Assembly: GCF_002929495.1 (NCBI RefSeq) | Contig: NZ_PJJJ01000031.1 | Span: 141,111-205,110, forward strand | From: Cryobacterium sp. Y82 | Lineage (GTDB): Bacteria; Actinomycetota; Actinomycetes; Actinomycetales; Microbacteriaceae | Direction of reading: 5' to 3' | Length of the DNA: 64,000 bases | In this document: in pieces, positions 56,112 to 64,000 of the stretch | How the letters are laid out: each line of letters starts with the position of its first letter | Numbering within the stretch: the first letter of the stretch is position 1 | Notes under the pieces: model-generated | What the model was told of the DNA's origin: nothing | The model's database searches: none | Seen by the model: only the letters and a program-made list of their open reading frames with translations | Made by a program: the position numbers and the translations under genes

Positions 56112-59100
56112 CTACGCGGCCGACGCTCCGGCCACAACCAACTCAGGCGACGCCAACGGTGTGATGTACGAGTAACCGGTGGTCGTGTTCTTCGTGACCG
56201 ACAGCACGAGCTGCATGGATGGTTCAAGCGCGGTGACCTTGTCGAGCGGAGCCCCGACGATGAGTTGAAAGCCGAGGCCCTTCCACGCGGCAACGGCTCG
56301 GCCGGCGAATTCAGCGTCGGATTTGACGAAGGCCTCGTCGAGGAACACGGGCGCGAAGCGCGGCCGGGTGCGGCTTTCATCGCCGAGTTGGAAGCGCAGG
56401 GCTGCGCCGACCACGAAAGCTACGAGCTCCTGCGACTCGCCGCCGCTCTTGCCGCCGAGGGACGAGTAGGTGCTGACGCGGGTGCCGTCCTGAGTCACGC
56501 GAACGGCCGTGATCTCGACGTGCTGGCGCACATCGAGCAGCACATCACGCTGGGACGTGGCGGTATCGTCAGGCCGTCGAATCACAGCCATGAACTGCTG
56601 GAGCCGAGTGAAGCGGTCCTCAGTTTGATCGTCGGTGAATTCTTCCGTCGCGCCGGAGGAGAGCGCCTTGAGCTCCTTGCGGAACGCGCTCGCGTCGTCG
56701 CGGTGCAGTCGGCGCAGCGAAATCTGTAGACGGTCGCGGGTTGCGCCGAATGGCAGGGTCGCGAGGATCTCATTGATCGGTCGCAACCGGTCTTCAATCT
56801 CTTCGATGGCCGTGTTAAACGCGCCGGTGAGCGGCACGAGGTCCTGCCCGCTCCACGCTGAGAGCCGGCGCTTCCATTCCTGGCGACGCTCAGAGAGGCC
56901 GAGTGTGCGAATGGCGTCGAGAATATCCGTGTAACTCGTGACCGATTCGAGCGCTACACCGATATTCGGGTCGGGCCACCGAGCCTGGTAAGTCTCGAAG
57001 ATGCCCATCATGGTGGCCCGGTCGCGGGCGGCACTGTCACGATCCTGCGCCGATTGATTGATCAGCCGCTCACGCAGGCGTTTCAGGCCGCCGGAGAAAG
57101 CGGCGAGGTCGTTCTGGTCGGTGACGCGCGCGAACTGCTCATCGAGGTGCAGAGAATGTTCCAGCGACAGGGTCAGCGCGCTGCTCTGTTCAATCTGTTC
57201 GAGTCGATCATTCACCGCGTCCTGTGCGTCGACGATGCTGGCCTGCTCGTCGTTGAGCACAGCCGCGGCCTGATCGGTGCTGTGCTTGAGTTTCTGGGCA
57301 GCATCGAGCTCGAGGGCGAGCCGGGCCTCTTCGATACTGAGTGCACGCAGAAGATCACTGCTGGCCAGCATCCGCTCTTGTTCCGATTTCTTGCCCTGAA
57401 TGCGTTCGGCCGCTGTCGCAACGTCAATGGTCGACCAGTCGGTGTCGAGAATGTACTGATGAGCGGCCAGTTGGTCGCGCAGTTCACCGAGTTGCTCAGT
57501 AACAGCGGATGCCCGCTGCGCGATCGCGTCAGCGGCCAGCCCCTGCGCGGCCACCTCTACGGCAATGTCTTCGAGCCGGGCGCGGCTGGAAAACCCGATG
57601 ATGGACTTCTGGCCGGTGTTCCAGCCATGGGCGCCACGGGAACCGTTGCGCGTCTGCCCGCTCGGCGTCACCCGGGCGCCCTCACCAACCAGCTCGGACG
57701 GGTTGGCCACGCAGAGCGCGTCGATGTTCGACGACCGAAGGCGCCCCTGCACCCAGCTGCTAAACGGCGAGTCCTTCAGGTCGAGCTTGCCAGACACATA
57801 CCGGGCGTCACCGGTCACGGCTTGATGCTGCTTCAGTGCCACGCCCTCGAAGTGGATGCGCAGAGGCAGCTGCAGCGGGTCGATCGCCGCGCTCAGGTGC
57901 GCCAGGCGCGTCTCATCGACGAGTAGAACCCGGACGACCGACGACAGGGTCACCTCGGCGGCCTGCCGCCACAGTTCTTCACCGGCGGCGATGTCGATGA
58001 GTTCGGCCACGAACGGCAGTTCCTCGGTCGGAATCCCCGCCGCTTCGGCGATCAGCAGCCGCGCCTGGTGCAGGGACTGTGGCACCAGGCTCTCGCGCCC
58101 GGTCAGGAATACGCGTTCCTTTTTGAGCGAGCGGATGCCCTCCTCCACGGGATACGCCTCACGCTGCAGTGCCGAGCGGGTCACCTCCAGGGCTGACTCG
58201 GCGGCGGCGAACTCGGCGGCAAAGCGGTTGGCCTCCCGCTGGGCGGCCGCGAAGGTAGCGACGGAATCGATCGGCGCCGCCAGAACGTGCACTCGCTGAC
58301 GGAAATTTTCGTGCTCCCGAGCCACATCGTCGCGCTGGTCACTGAGGTGAACGAGCTCGGTCTGCAGCCGTTCGAGCACATCGCCGCCGTTGTCGCGCTC
58401 CTGCCGTTGCAACTCGACAACCCGGATTTTCAGCGCGGTCTCGGCGTCACGGGCCTGGACGAGGGCGGCCTGGTTGTCGCGGCGAGCTGCCCGGTTGTTG
58501 CCGGCGGCATTCTCAAGCAGGGTGTGCTCGGTGAGCAGCTGCCACAGCACAAAGGGGGTGTCCCCTGCCCGGTGCACACCGAAGGTGTCGACCAGTTCGG
58601 CTTTGGCAGTCGCGGCCTCGTAAGCCTGGTGCAGTTCGGGCAGGCGGTCGAGCACCTGGGCCTTCTGCGCCTCGGTGACCATGGCACCGTAGGAACGTTC
58701 CAGGTCTTCGAAGTGGTCGACCGCTTTGTCGGCGGCAGCGAAGGTCGCAGGCTCTTCGAGCACCATCGACTTGTAGAGTCCGTCGACCGTTTTCACCTGC
58801 TGGCCGGCCTGGATGCGGGCGAGCAGGCGCAAAGCCTTGCCGCCCTCGCCGTTGGCGCCGATGCCGAGCCGGGTGTACAGCGTTTGGGCGAACCCCGCGT
58901 AGGTGTCGAACACCTCGAGGCCCTCGAAGCGGGCCTTGAGGGCGCGCTTGTCAAACCTGTTCTCGGCACAGGAGGCGAGGTCGCGTAGGTCGAGGTGTCC
59001 GTCGGTCGTGACCATTTTCATGGCGACGTCGGCGAATTTATGGGCGCCACGCGGCACGAAGTAGGCTCGCAGCACGGTGAACCGGCGCTCGTTGTCGTCG

Positions 59101-59498
59101 ATGAAGGTCATGGCGATGGCACCCCAGGTAGCCTCGTGCGCGCCCCGCAGCACCTGGTCGGTCAGCTCGCCGGTTGCCCCTTCCCGATTGGCGTCGGTCT
59201 TGCCACGCAGGTAGGTCATCAGGTTGCGCTGGTCGTGGCTTCGGGCTCGGCCGGAGCCGGCGTCGTTCGAGGCACCGTTGAACGGGGTGTCCGAGGGCAT
59301 CATCAGCGCAAGGTAGGCGTCGAGCAGGCTGCTCTTGCCGGTGCCTGACGCCCCGGAGACGAGCGTGGCCGCGGCGCTGAAGTCGATCGCGTGGTGGCCG
59401 TGAAATCCGCCCCAGTTGACCAGTTGCATGGATTCGGCTCGCCACTGGGTGGTGCCCTCGGTGGCACCGTCGATGTAGAACAGCGGGGAATCGTTCAT
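56112..59498 (-). CDS. jetC: JetC/MksB-type SMC-like ATPase of a Wadjet/Mks condensin system
   Basis: The 1128-residue protein is an SMC/MukB-type ATPase. The P-loop GASGTGKSS is at residues 49-57, preceded by [15 protein letters not shown] as in JetC and EptC proteins. Two long coiled-coil stretches (about 330-480 and 640-800) flank a central hinge-like region. The ABC signature SLGGKSGGE is near 1013-1021 and the Walker B VFLDEA at 1051-1056. With JetA and JetB it should form a DNA-translocating, loop-extruding complex in the cytoplasm that recognises circular plasmid DNA. Its start overlaps jetB by four bases. The expected nuclease gene jetD does not follow. Confidence 0.92.
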   Translation of the reverse strand: MNDSPLFYIDGATEGTTQWRAESMQLVNWGGFHGHHAIDFSAAATLVSGASGTGKSSLLDAYLALMMPSDTPFNGASNDAGSGRARSHDQRNLMTYLRGKTDANREGATGELTDQVLRGAHEATWGAIAMTFIDDNERRFTVLRAYFVPRGAHKFADVAMKMVTTDGHLDLRDLASCAENRFDKRALKARFEGLEVFDTYAGFAQTLYTRLGIGANGEGGKALRLLARIQAGQQVKTVDGLYKSMVLEEPATFAAADKAVDHFEDLERSYGAMVTEAQKAQVLDRLPELHQAYEAATAKAELVDTFGVHRAGDTPFVLWQLLTEHTLLENAAGNNRAARRDNQAALVQARDAETALKIRVVELQRQERDNGGDVLERLQTELVHLSDQRDDVAREHENFRQRVHVLAAPIDSVATFAAAQREANRFAAEFAAAESALEVTRSALQREAYPVEEGIRSLKKERVFLTGRESLVPQSLHQARLLIAEAAGIPTEELPFVAELIDIAAGEELWRQAAEVTLSSVVRVLLVDETRLAHLSAAIDPLQLPLRIHFEGVALKQHQAVTGDARYVSGKLDLKDSPFSSWVQGRLRSSNIDALCVANPSELVGEGARVTPSGQTRNGSRGAHGWNTGQKSIIGFSSRARLEDIAVEVAAQGLAADAIAQRASAVTEQLGELRDQLAAHQYILDTDWSTIDVATAAERIQGKKSEQERMLASSDLLRALSIEEARLALELDAAQKLKHSTDQAAAVLNDEQASIVDAQDAVNDRLEQIEQSSALTLSLEHSLHLDEQFARVTDQNDLAAFSGGLKRLRERLINQSAQDRDSAARDRATMMGIFETYQARWPDPNIGVALESVTSYTDILDAIRTLGLSERRQEWKRRLSAWSGQDLVPLTGAFNTAIEEIEDRLRPINEILATLPFGATRDRLQISLRRLHRDDASAFRKELKALSSGATEEFTDDQTEDRFTRLQQFMAVIRRPDDTATSQRDVLLDVRQHVEITAVRVTQDGTRVSTYSSLGGKSGGESQELVAFVVGAALRFQLGDESRTRPRFAPVFLDEAFVKSDAEFAGRAVAAWKGLGFQLIVGAPLDKVTALEPSMQLVLSVTKNTTTGYSYITPLASPELVVAGASAA

Positions 59499-60184
59499 AC
59501 GAGGGGCTCCAGGTGCGAGGCGGCGAGCGGTTGCGTATCTTCAGCACGGTTTTCCTGACGCAGCCAGTCCAGCAGTTCGCCGAGGCGTTCCACGGACAAC
59601 AGCACTTCGATCACGGCCGAGATGCGAAACCGGTCTGGGTCGCTGGTCTTCAGCAGTACCCGTGCCTTGGCGAGGCTGTCGACCGCGGCAGCGGCCTTTC
59701 GGGCGTCACCGGAAAGGTCGGTGGCGTATTCCGGGCGAAAGTGTGCAACGTTCTCGACCAGGTTGTCCCGGTCGACGAGTACGATTTCCTGTCCGTTGGC
59801 CCGTTCGCTGCGAAAGCGCTGGCGCAGCAGTACAAGCAGAATTGTCTCCTCGCGGGTGTAGGCCACGTCGTGCAGCAGCGTCGGAAACCGTTCGCCGCCC
59901 TCCGCTAGGGCCTGCCTCTTGAAAGCGACCTCGTAATGGAGGTCAACGTGCAGGTCGAGGAAAACGTCGTTGAGGCGGGACTTGAGCAGGGTTTGCGACT
60001 GCAGCAGCGTCTGCCATTCGGCGGGCTGCAGGGCCGCCGAGATATAGCGGTGTTTCAGCAGCAGCACGAGAGTGCGGCGCTGCGGGGCGCTCAATCCGCC
60101 CTCGTCGCCCTCGAACAGGGAGAGGGTCTGGGGGTCGCTGTCGATGCCGGTAGCGGTGCCCTCAGCCGAAAAGTCGTCAATCAT
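59495..60184 (-). CDS. jetB: JetB/MksE-type subunit (DUF4194)
   Basis: The 229-residue protein has the DUF4194 winged-helix layout: [20 protein letters not shown] near the N-terminus, [23 protein letters not shown], a turn with [19 protein letters not shown], and a C-terminal helical block with [25 protein letters not shown]. In Wadjet/Mks complexes this is the KITE-type dimer that binds the kleisin-like subunit JetA. The gene overlaps jetA by eight bases and jetC by four bases, so the three are co-translated. Confidence 0.92.
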   Translation of the reverse strand: MIDDFSAEGTATGIDSDPQTLSLFEGDEGGLSAPQRRTLVLLLKHRYISAALQPAEWQTLLQSQTLLKSRLNDVFLDLHVDLHYEVAFKRQALAEGGERFPTLLHDVAYTREETILLVLLRQRFRSERANGQEIVLVDRDNLVENVAHFRPEYATDLSGDARKAAAAVDSLAKARVLLKTSDPDRFRISAVIEVLLSVERLGELLDWLRQENRAEDTQPLAASHLEPLV

Positions 60185-61688
60185 GCTGGGAACCCAAATT
60201 CTGGGCGGCCAGGGCCGCCATGTCGTCGTCGGTCAGGGTGCGGCGCGGCACGTCGAATACCCGCACCGAGCCATCCGGTCGTATCGTTTTAAAGCTCTCC
60301 AGCTCGGCCGGGCTGGTCGAAGCATTCAGCTGGGCGGCCAGTTGCAGCAGGCCGAGAATCTCGACCGGGCGGCGCAGGCTTGCACCAAATCCGTTGAAGG
60401 CGCTGCCGACGGATGCTGCCTCCCCCGCCCCGAAAGCGGCCACGAGGGCGTCGCGCAGATCTTCGAGCAGTGGCCCGCCCTGGAGGCGCAGGTCGCCGAG
60501 GCTCGGTGCTGTGGGAGCAGCGTCGGAAACGTCGGCCAGCGCGGGCGGTCCGAGATGGGCGACCGGATCGTAGAAACGTTCGCGCAGGTGTTCAACCTCG
60601 AGAGTGCCAGGCATGAGCTCGGTGGCGACAGTGGCGCGGGGGCCGGCGGTCTGCATCCAGACGGCAAGTTCGCGGTTGATGCCCCGCAGTACGAGCTCGA
60701 GCTCGCGATCTTTCACCACGTCGTGGTTGACGATGTGCTCGCGCAGGGTGGTCGTGAGTCCCTTGCGCTGGGTGAGAACGTCGTCGATACCCTTGCGCAG
60801 CAGCGTCACCGTGCTCATGAAGCTGCGCCGTTCGTTCAGGCCCAGTTCCAAGGCGAACGGATGCAGCAAAATCGTCTCCAGATCGTCCTTCAGACCCTGC
60901 ATGAGAGTGTCGTTGCGCAGCAGGGTGAACGCTCCCTCGAAGGCGCGACCCTCAGCGGTCGAGGACATGAGGGCATCCGTTTTGGCCAGGTAGTCGTCGA
61001 GAACCTCGCTGATCGGGCGTTCCTCGCCGCGAAAGTCATTAACGATCTGCCGGTGCATGGCCGCGACCGACTCCTCGACCCGTTTGAAGTCGCTTGGAAG
61101 CTGCTGGATAAGGTCGATGAGGTTGGCGTAGCCCTCGTGCATCTGCTCGTTCGAGGCCGCTTCGATAGCGCCGCCGCGAGCGAGACGATCGCGCTCGCTG
61201 GTCAGTTCGTCGATCTGCTGGTCGAGGCGGCGAACCCGCTCTTCGCGATCGGGGTTGGCCTCGGTGGCCCGGTGGCGCACGGTGTCGACGATCGTCGACA
61301 GCCTGGATTCGCTGATCAGCGCCCGATCGCGCGCGAGACTATCGACCAGAAGCAGGGCTTCGAGGGCGTGGCTGGTGAGCGAGTAGTGTTCTTCGCTCCC
61401 GTCGCCCGCGTCGCGGACTTCGCGGTACAGCCAGAGGTCGTTCATCCACTGCACGCACAGGGCACGGCCGGTCTTCTCGGGGGCGTCGACACCGGTGCTG
61501 CGGAGGTCGGCGAGGTAGGCATCCACCTGGGCGTGCAGCAGCTCGCACGCCACGCTGCGGCGGTCCCGGCTGAACGAGCTCTTGAACACCGCGAGCACGA
61601 ACGGCGCCCATTTGCGGTCGAGCAGGCGCAGGGTCGGTTTGTCGAAGGCTTCGCGTACCCGCGCCAATTCGCTCGCAATATCACTCAA
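60177..61688 (-). CDS. jetA: JetA/MksF-type subunit (DUF3375)
   Basis: The 503-residue protein is of DUF3375 type and has kleisin-like topology. The N-terminal segment [22 protein letters not shown] with the following [12 protein letters not shown] is the family start, then [12 protein letters not shown], coiled-coil ([17 protein letters not shown]) and a C-terminal winged-helix-like region. It starts with TTG at 61688, preceded by AGAGGAA at a proper distance; no good ATG is available nearby. It is the first gene of jetA-jetB-jetC. In Wadjet complexes JetA bridges the JetC heads and JetB. No dedicated operator is obvious in the gap to the S9 peptidase gene (59 bases). Confidence 0.92.
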   Translation of the reverse strand: MSDIASELARVREAFDKPTLRLLDRKWAPFVLAVFKSSFSRDRRSVACELLHAQVDAYLADLRSTGVDAPEKTGRALCVQWMNDLWLYREVRDAGDGSEEHYSLTSHALEALLLVDSLARDRALISESRLSTIVDTVRHRATEANPDREERVRRLDQQIDELTSERDRLARGGAIEAASNEQMHEGYANLIDLIQQLPSDFKRVEESVAAMHRQIVNDFRGEERPISEVLDDYLAKTDALMSSTAEGRAFEGAFTLLRNDTLMQGLKDDLETILLHPFALELGLNERRSFMSTVTLLRKGIDDVLTQRKGLTTTLREHIVNHDVVKDRELELVLRGINRELAVWMQTAGPRATVATELMPGTLEVEHLRERFYDPVAHLGPPALADVSDAAPTAPSLGDLRLQGGPLLEDLRDALVAAFGAGEAASVGSAFNGFGASLRRPVEILGLLQLAAQLNASTSPAELESFKTIRPDGSVRVFDVPRRTLTDDDMAALAAQNLGSQHD

Positions 61689-61747
61689 TAGCTGGTTCCT
61701 CTCCAGCTCTCCACTTTAACCGACTGGGCGGGTTGCCCCTGACCCGC

Positions 61748-63856
61748 TCAGCCGAGCAGGCTCGGCCGCTTCCAGTCGGCGCCGTGCACGTGCTGATCGA
61801 GAAAGGCAAAGACGGTCTGGTACCAGACGACGGCGTGCTGCGGCTTCAACACCCAATGGTTCTCATCGGGAAAGAAGAGGAACTTGTGCTGGGTGCTGCC
61901 GTCGGCATTGGCGTGGTGCTCGGCGAGCTCCGACCACAGTCGCAGGCTTTCGCCGATCGGCACCCGGTAGTCGTGGTCGCCGTGAATCACGAGCATGGGG
62001 GTGACAATGTCGCGCACGGCCTGGTGCGGCGAATTGTCAACCATGCCCTGCGTCGAAAAGATGCTCTGCCAGTACTCGGAGTTGTCGGTCGTGCCGTTGA
62101 ACTGGTCGAGTGCCCAGAGGCTCGCGTGGCTGACGATGGCGCGGAATCGGTCGGTGTGCCCGGCGACCCAGTTGGCCATGTATCCGCCGAAGGATCCGCC
62201 CATCGCTGCCGTGAGGGTCTCGTCAATCTCGGGGAGGGCTTCGGCGGCATCGGTGATCGCGAGCAGGTCGGTGTAGGGCTTAACGCCCCAAGCGTTCCAG
62301 CCGCGCGCAATGAAATCGAGACCGTAGCCGGTGGACAGCGCGGGGTCGGGCAACAGCACAGCGTAGCCGCGGGCCACGGCGAGCAGCGGGCTCCATCGCC
62401 AGCTCCAGGCGTTCCAGCTGTTCAGCGGTCCGCCATGGATCCACAGCAACAGCGGGGCCGGATGCTGCGCCGAGGCTCCGTCAGGCAGCAGCAGCCAGGC
62501 GCGCACCCGCGCTCCGTCCTCGGCGAGGGTCTCGACCTCGGTGATCGTGCCGGGAACGTCGGGCAGTGCGGCCGGTGTGGCCAGCCTGGTGACGGAGCCG
62601 GAACGGCTGATGCGCACCGGATGCGCCGGTGTGACCCACGAGGAGCGCAACGCCACGAGGTCACCGGTCTGGGCGTCGACGCACACATTGGTGTAGCTGA
62701 AGTCATCGGTGGTGAGCTGTTCCGGGGCCCCGCCGTCGAGCGGTACCCGAAAGATGGGTCCGCGGCCGTTGTGGTCGGCGGTGACGATGAGGGACTGGTT
62801 GGATTCGCCCGGAGCGCCACCGTTCGGCGCGTCGAAGACCAGGCTGGTCGGCCAGCGGTCCCATTCGGTGGCGAGGCGGCGGGGGTGGCCGCCGTCGAGG
62901 TCGGCGACCCAGATTTCCTGGTCAGCCGGGCCTTCCGGGGTACTGACGGCGGACCTCACGAAGGCGATCAGTCGCCCGTCGAGGCTGATGGCGGGTGCCT
63001 CGAAGTCGACCTTCGGTTCGTCGAACAGCGTGGTCTGGGTGCCGGTCGAAACGTCGATGGAGACCAGAACGTAGCGGCCGGAGCGCTGCTCGGCCACCCG
63101 CCGGGCCACGATGAGGGTTGCTCCGTCGGGGGTCAGTGCCTGGCCGGCGGTGTCCATGGTGCGGCCGGGGTTGGGGGTGAGGTCTCGGGGACGTGGCAGA
63201 TCGGCGGGGTAGGGAGCGGGGGCATCCGCTGGGGTAACGCTTGCGGGGCCGACGATCGTGTCCTGCAGGTCGGCGAGGTCGAGTGCGAGCAGGTGCGGCT
63301 CGGCGGGGCCGAGGTCGTGGTCCCAGTAACGCACCGGGTAGCTCTCGTGCAGAATGGCCACGACCTTCTTCTCGGTGCGTTCCGTGCGTGCGACGCTTTC
63401 CGATTCGAGGTCGAGGGCGCTCGGCAGCAGGTCGGCGGCGATCACAAGCGAGTTGGCGGCCACGGCGACCGCGGCAATACCGGATACTCCCCCGGCGAGG
63501 CGAGTGATAGCGCGGGCCTCCCCGCTGGCGGCGGGCAGCAACCAGAGCTGGGCGGCCTCGGTGTCTTTTTCTGCACCAGCATCGGGCCGGCCGGAGACGA
63601 ACAGAACGTCGCCCGCAGCGGTGAAAGCCGCCCCCGATTCGCCCTTAGCCGACCGGGTCAGACGGGTCGGAACCCCCGTGCCGTCGGCACCGACCGACCA
63701 GAGTGCCCGCTCGTAGGTCGTGCGATCACGGGCGAGTGTGGCGACGGTCAGCACGACGCGTGCTCCGTCGGGTGAGAGGGTGAGACTTTCCACGCGGGGC
63801 AACGCGATGTAGTCGTCGAGGCTGGAAAATGGCGTGGTGTGGGACTCCGATGTCAT
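61748..63856 (-). CDS. S9-family prolyl oligopeptidase-like serine peptidase
   Basis: The 702-residue protein has an N-terminal beta-propeller with repeated SPDG/SLDG-type blades (TLSPDGARVVLTV, ALTPDGATLIVA, AISLDGRLIAFVR), and a C-terminal alpha/beta-hydrolase domain. The catalytic triad is Ser in MGGSFGGYMANWV (about 553), Asp in HGDHDYRVP (about 627) and His in DENHWV (about 666). No signal peptide is evident, so it is probably cytoplasmic. It cleaves short peptides or amino-acyl derivatives; specificity is unknown. It lies 59 bases upstream of jetA on the same strand and could share transcription with it. Confidence 0.92.
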   Translation of the reverse strand: MTSESHTTPFSSLDDYIALPRVESLTLSPDGARVVLTVATLARDRTTYERALWSVGADGTGVPTRLTRSAKGESGAAFTAAGDVLFVSGRPDAGAEKDTEAAQLWLLPAASGEARAITRLAGGVSGIAAVAVAANSLVIAADLLPSALDLESESVARTERTEKKVVAILHESYPVRYWDHDLGPAEPHLLALDLADLQDTIVGPASVTPADAPAPYPADLPRPRDLTPNPGRTMDTAGQALTPDGATLIVARRVAEQRSGRYVLVSIDVSTGTQTTLFDEPKVDFEAPAISLDGRLIAFVRSAVSTPEGPADQEIWVADLDGGHPRRLATEWDRWPTSLVFDAPNGGAPGESNQSLIVTADHNGRGPIFRVPLDGGAPEQLTTDDFSYTNVCVDAQTGDLVALRSSWVTPAHPVRISRSGSVTRLATPAALPDVPGTITEVETLAEDGARVRAWLLLPDGASAQHPAPLLLWIHGGPLNSWNAWSWRWSPLLAVARGYAVLLPDPALSTGYGLDFIARGWNAWGVKPYTDLLAITDAAEALPEIDETLTAAMGGSFGGYMANWVAGHTDRFRAIVSHASLWALDQFNGTTDNSEYWQSIFSTQGMVDNSPHQAVRDIVTPMLVIHGDHDYRVPIGESLRLWSELAEHHANADGSTQHKFLFFPDENHWVLKPQHAVVWYQTVFAFLDQHVHGADWKRPSLLG

Positions 63857-63917
63857 GGTTGCAGGCTAGCGGATGCGGATGCTTGCCCTCGTGCTCACCA
63901 TGAGTGGCACCGTTTGT

Positions 63918-64000
63918 CTAGGTGCGCCAGGGTGGTTCGGGGCTGGGGGTGTTGGCGCGGTGGGTGTGGGCGGGGCACCAGGTTTGGGTGGGGTCCCAGA
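63918..64000 (-). CDS. C-terminal end of a possible HNH endonuclease-like protein (partial)
   Basis: One minus-strand frame entering from the window edge reads WDPTQTWCPAHTHRANTP and ends WRT before a TAG at 63918-63920. The Trp/His/Pro pattern recalls the ends of actinobacterial DUF222/13E12-type HNH endonucleases, but only 26 codons are visible, so this is a weak call. The other two frames show only Pro-rich or basic composition. Confidence 0.35.
   Translation of the reverse strand, partial: WDPTQTWCPAHTHRANTPSPEPPWRT

Noticed and set aside
60072..61691. Long plus-strand frame opposite jetA
   Set aside because: Mirror frame of the DUF3375 gene, no family motif. The same applies to the 680-codon frame opposite the S9 peptidase at 61733-63775.

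Overview
The window is GC-rich, densely packed bacterial DNA that reads like an actinobacterium, most likely a member of the Microbacteriaceae (Cryobacterium/Leifsonia-like). This placement is inferred from gene families, not from a marker gene: a Ku/LigD end-joining pair with a LigD-type polymerase, DnaE2 preceded by a DUF6504 gene, DUF6457, DUF427 and DUF1206 proteins, a GlgE-pathway-type maltokinase, and an oxalate/formate-type transporter with its tiny partner peptide. No rRNA, tRNA, CRISPR array, intact insertion sequence or prophage was seen.

Layout. 0.1-4.9 kb: a xanthine-dehydrogenase-type molybdoenzyme (separate FAD subunit, fused FeS/Mo subunit) and a MocA/MobA-like nucleotidyltransferase. 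5.1-8.7 kb: two overlapping glycosyltransferase genes, one fused to HEAT-like repeats. 9.0-16.4 kb: a one-carbon block with an OFA-family transporter plus a coupled 33-residue peptide, a divergent FdhF/YdeP oxidoreductase, fdhD, moaA and formaldehyde dehydrogenase. 16.6-22.6 kb: a PhoX phosphatase behind a candidate PHO box, then a glycerate/gluconate set (permease, glycerate kinase, CdaR-type regulator). 22.8-28.8 kb: DUF6504-dnaE2 and a bifunctional penicillin-binding protein. 28.9-45.2 kb: a mixed region with many broken genes (GCS2 ligase, caspase-like protease, BTAD/SARP regulator, pyruvate formate-lyase and its activase, GntR, nitrilase and PAP2 pieces) between intact genes (lipoprotein/PKD pair, flotillin-like SPFH protein, YqhA-SHOCT protein, acyl-CoA synthetase, GNAT, zinc-ribbon peptide, maltokinase, Ku, LigD). 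45.2-55.9 kb: mostly single housekeeping or redox genes, a stand-alone LigD-type polymerase and a second FdhF/YdeP enzyme beside DUF6457. 56.1-61.7 kb: a JetA-JetB-JetC (MksF-MksE-MksB) operon of the Wadjet/Mks condensin family with no JetD nuclease gene next to it. 61.7-64.0 kb: an S9 peptidase and the end of a possible HNH-type gene.

How it fits together. Molybdenum-cofactor chemistry recurs: three molybdoenzymes (one XDH type, two FdhF/YdeP type) share the window with moaA, a mocA-like gene, fdhD and DUF6457. Formaldehyde dehydrogenase could make formate for the neighbouring oxidoreductase, with the OFA transporter moving a small carboxylate. DNA maintenance is the second theme: DnaE2, Ku, LigD, a second LigD-type polymerase and the Jet SMC complex. 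The pseudogene-rich middle and a palindromic repeat family found only in intergenic or decayed DNA point to ongoing gene loss. Novelty candidates are the JetABC operon lacking JetD, the HEAT-glycosyltransferase pair, the transporter with its mini-subunit, and the dispersed palindromic repeats.
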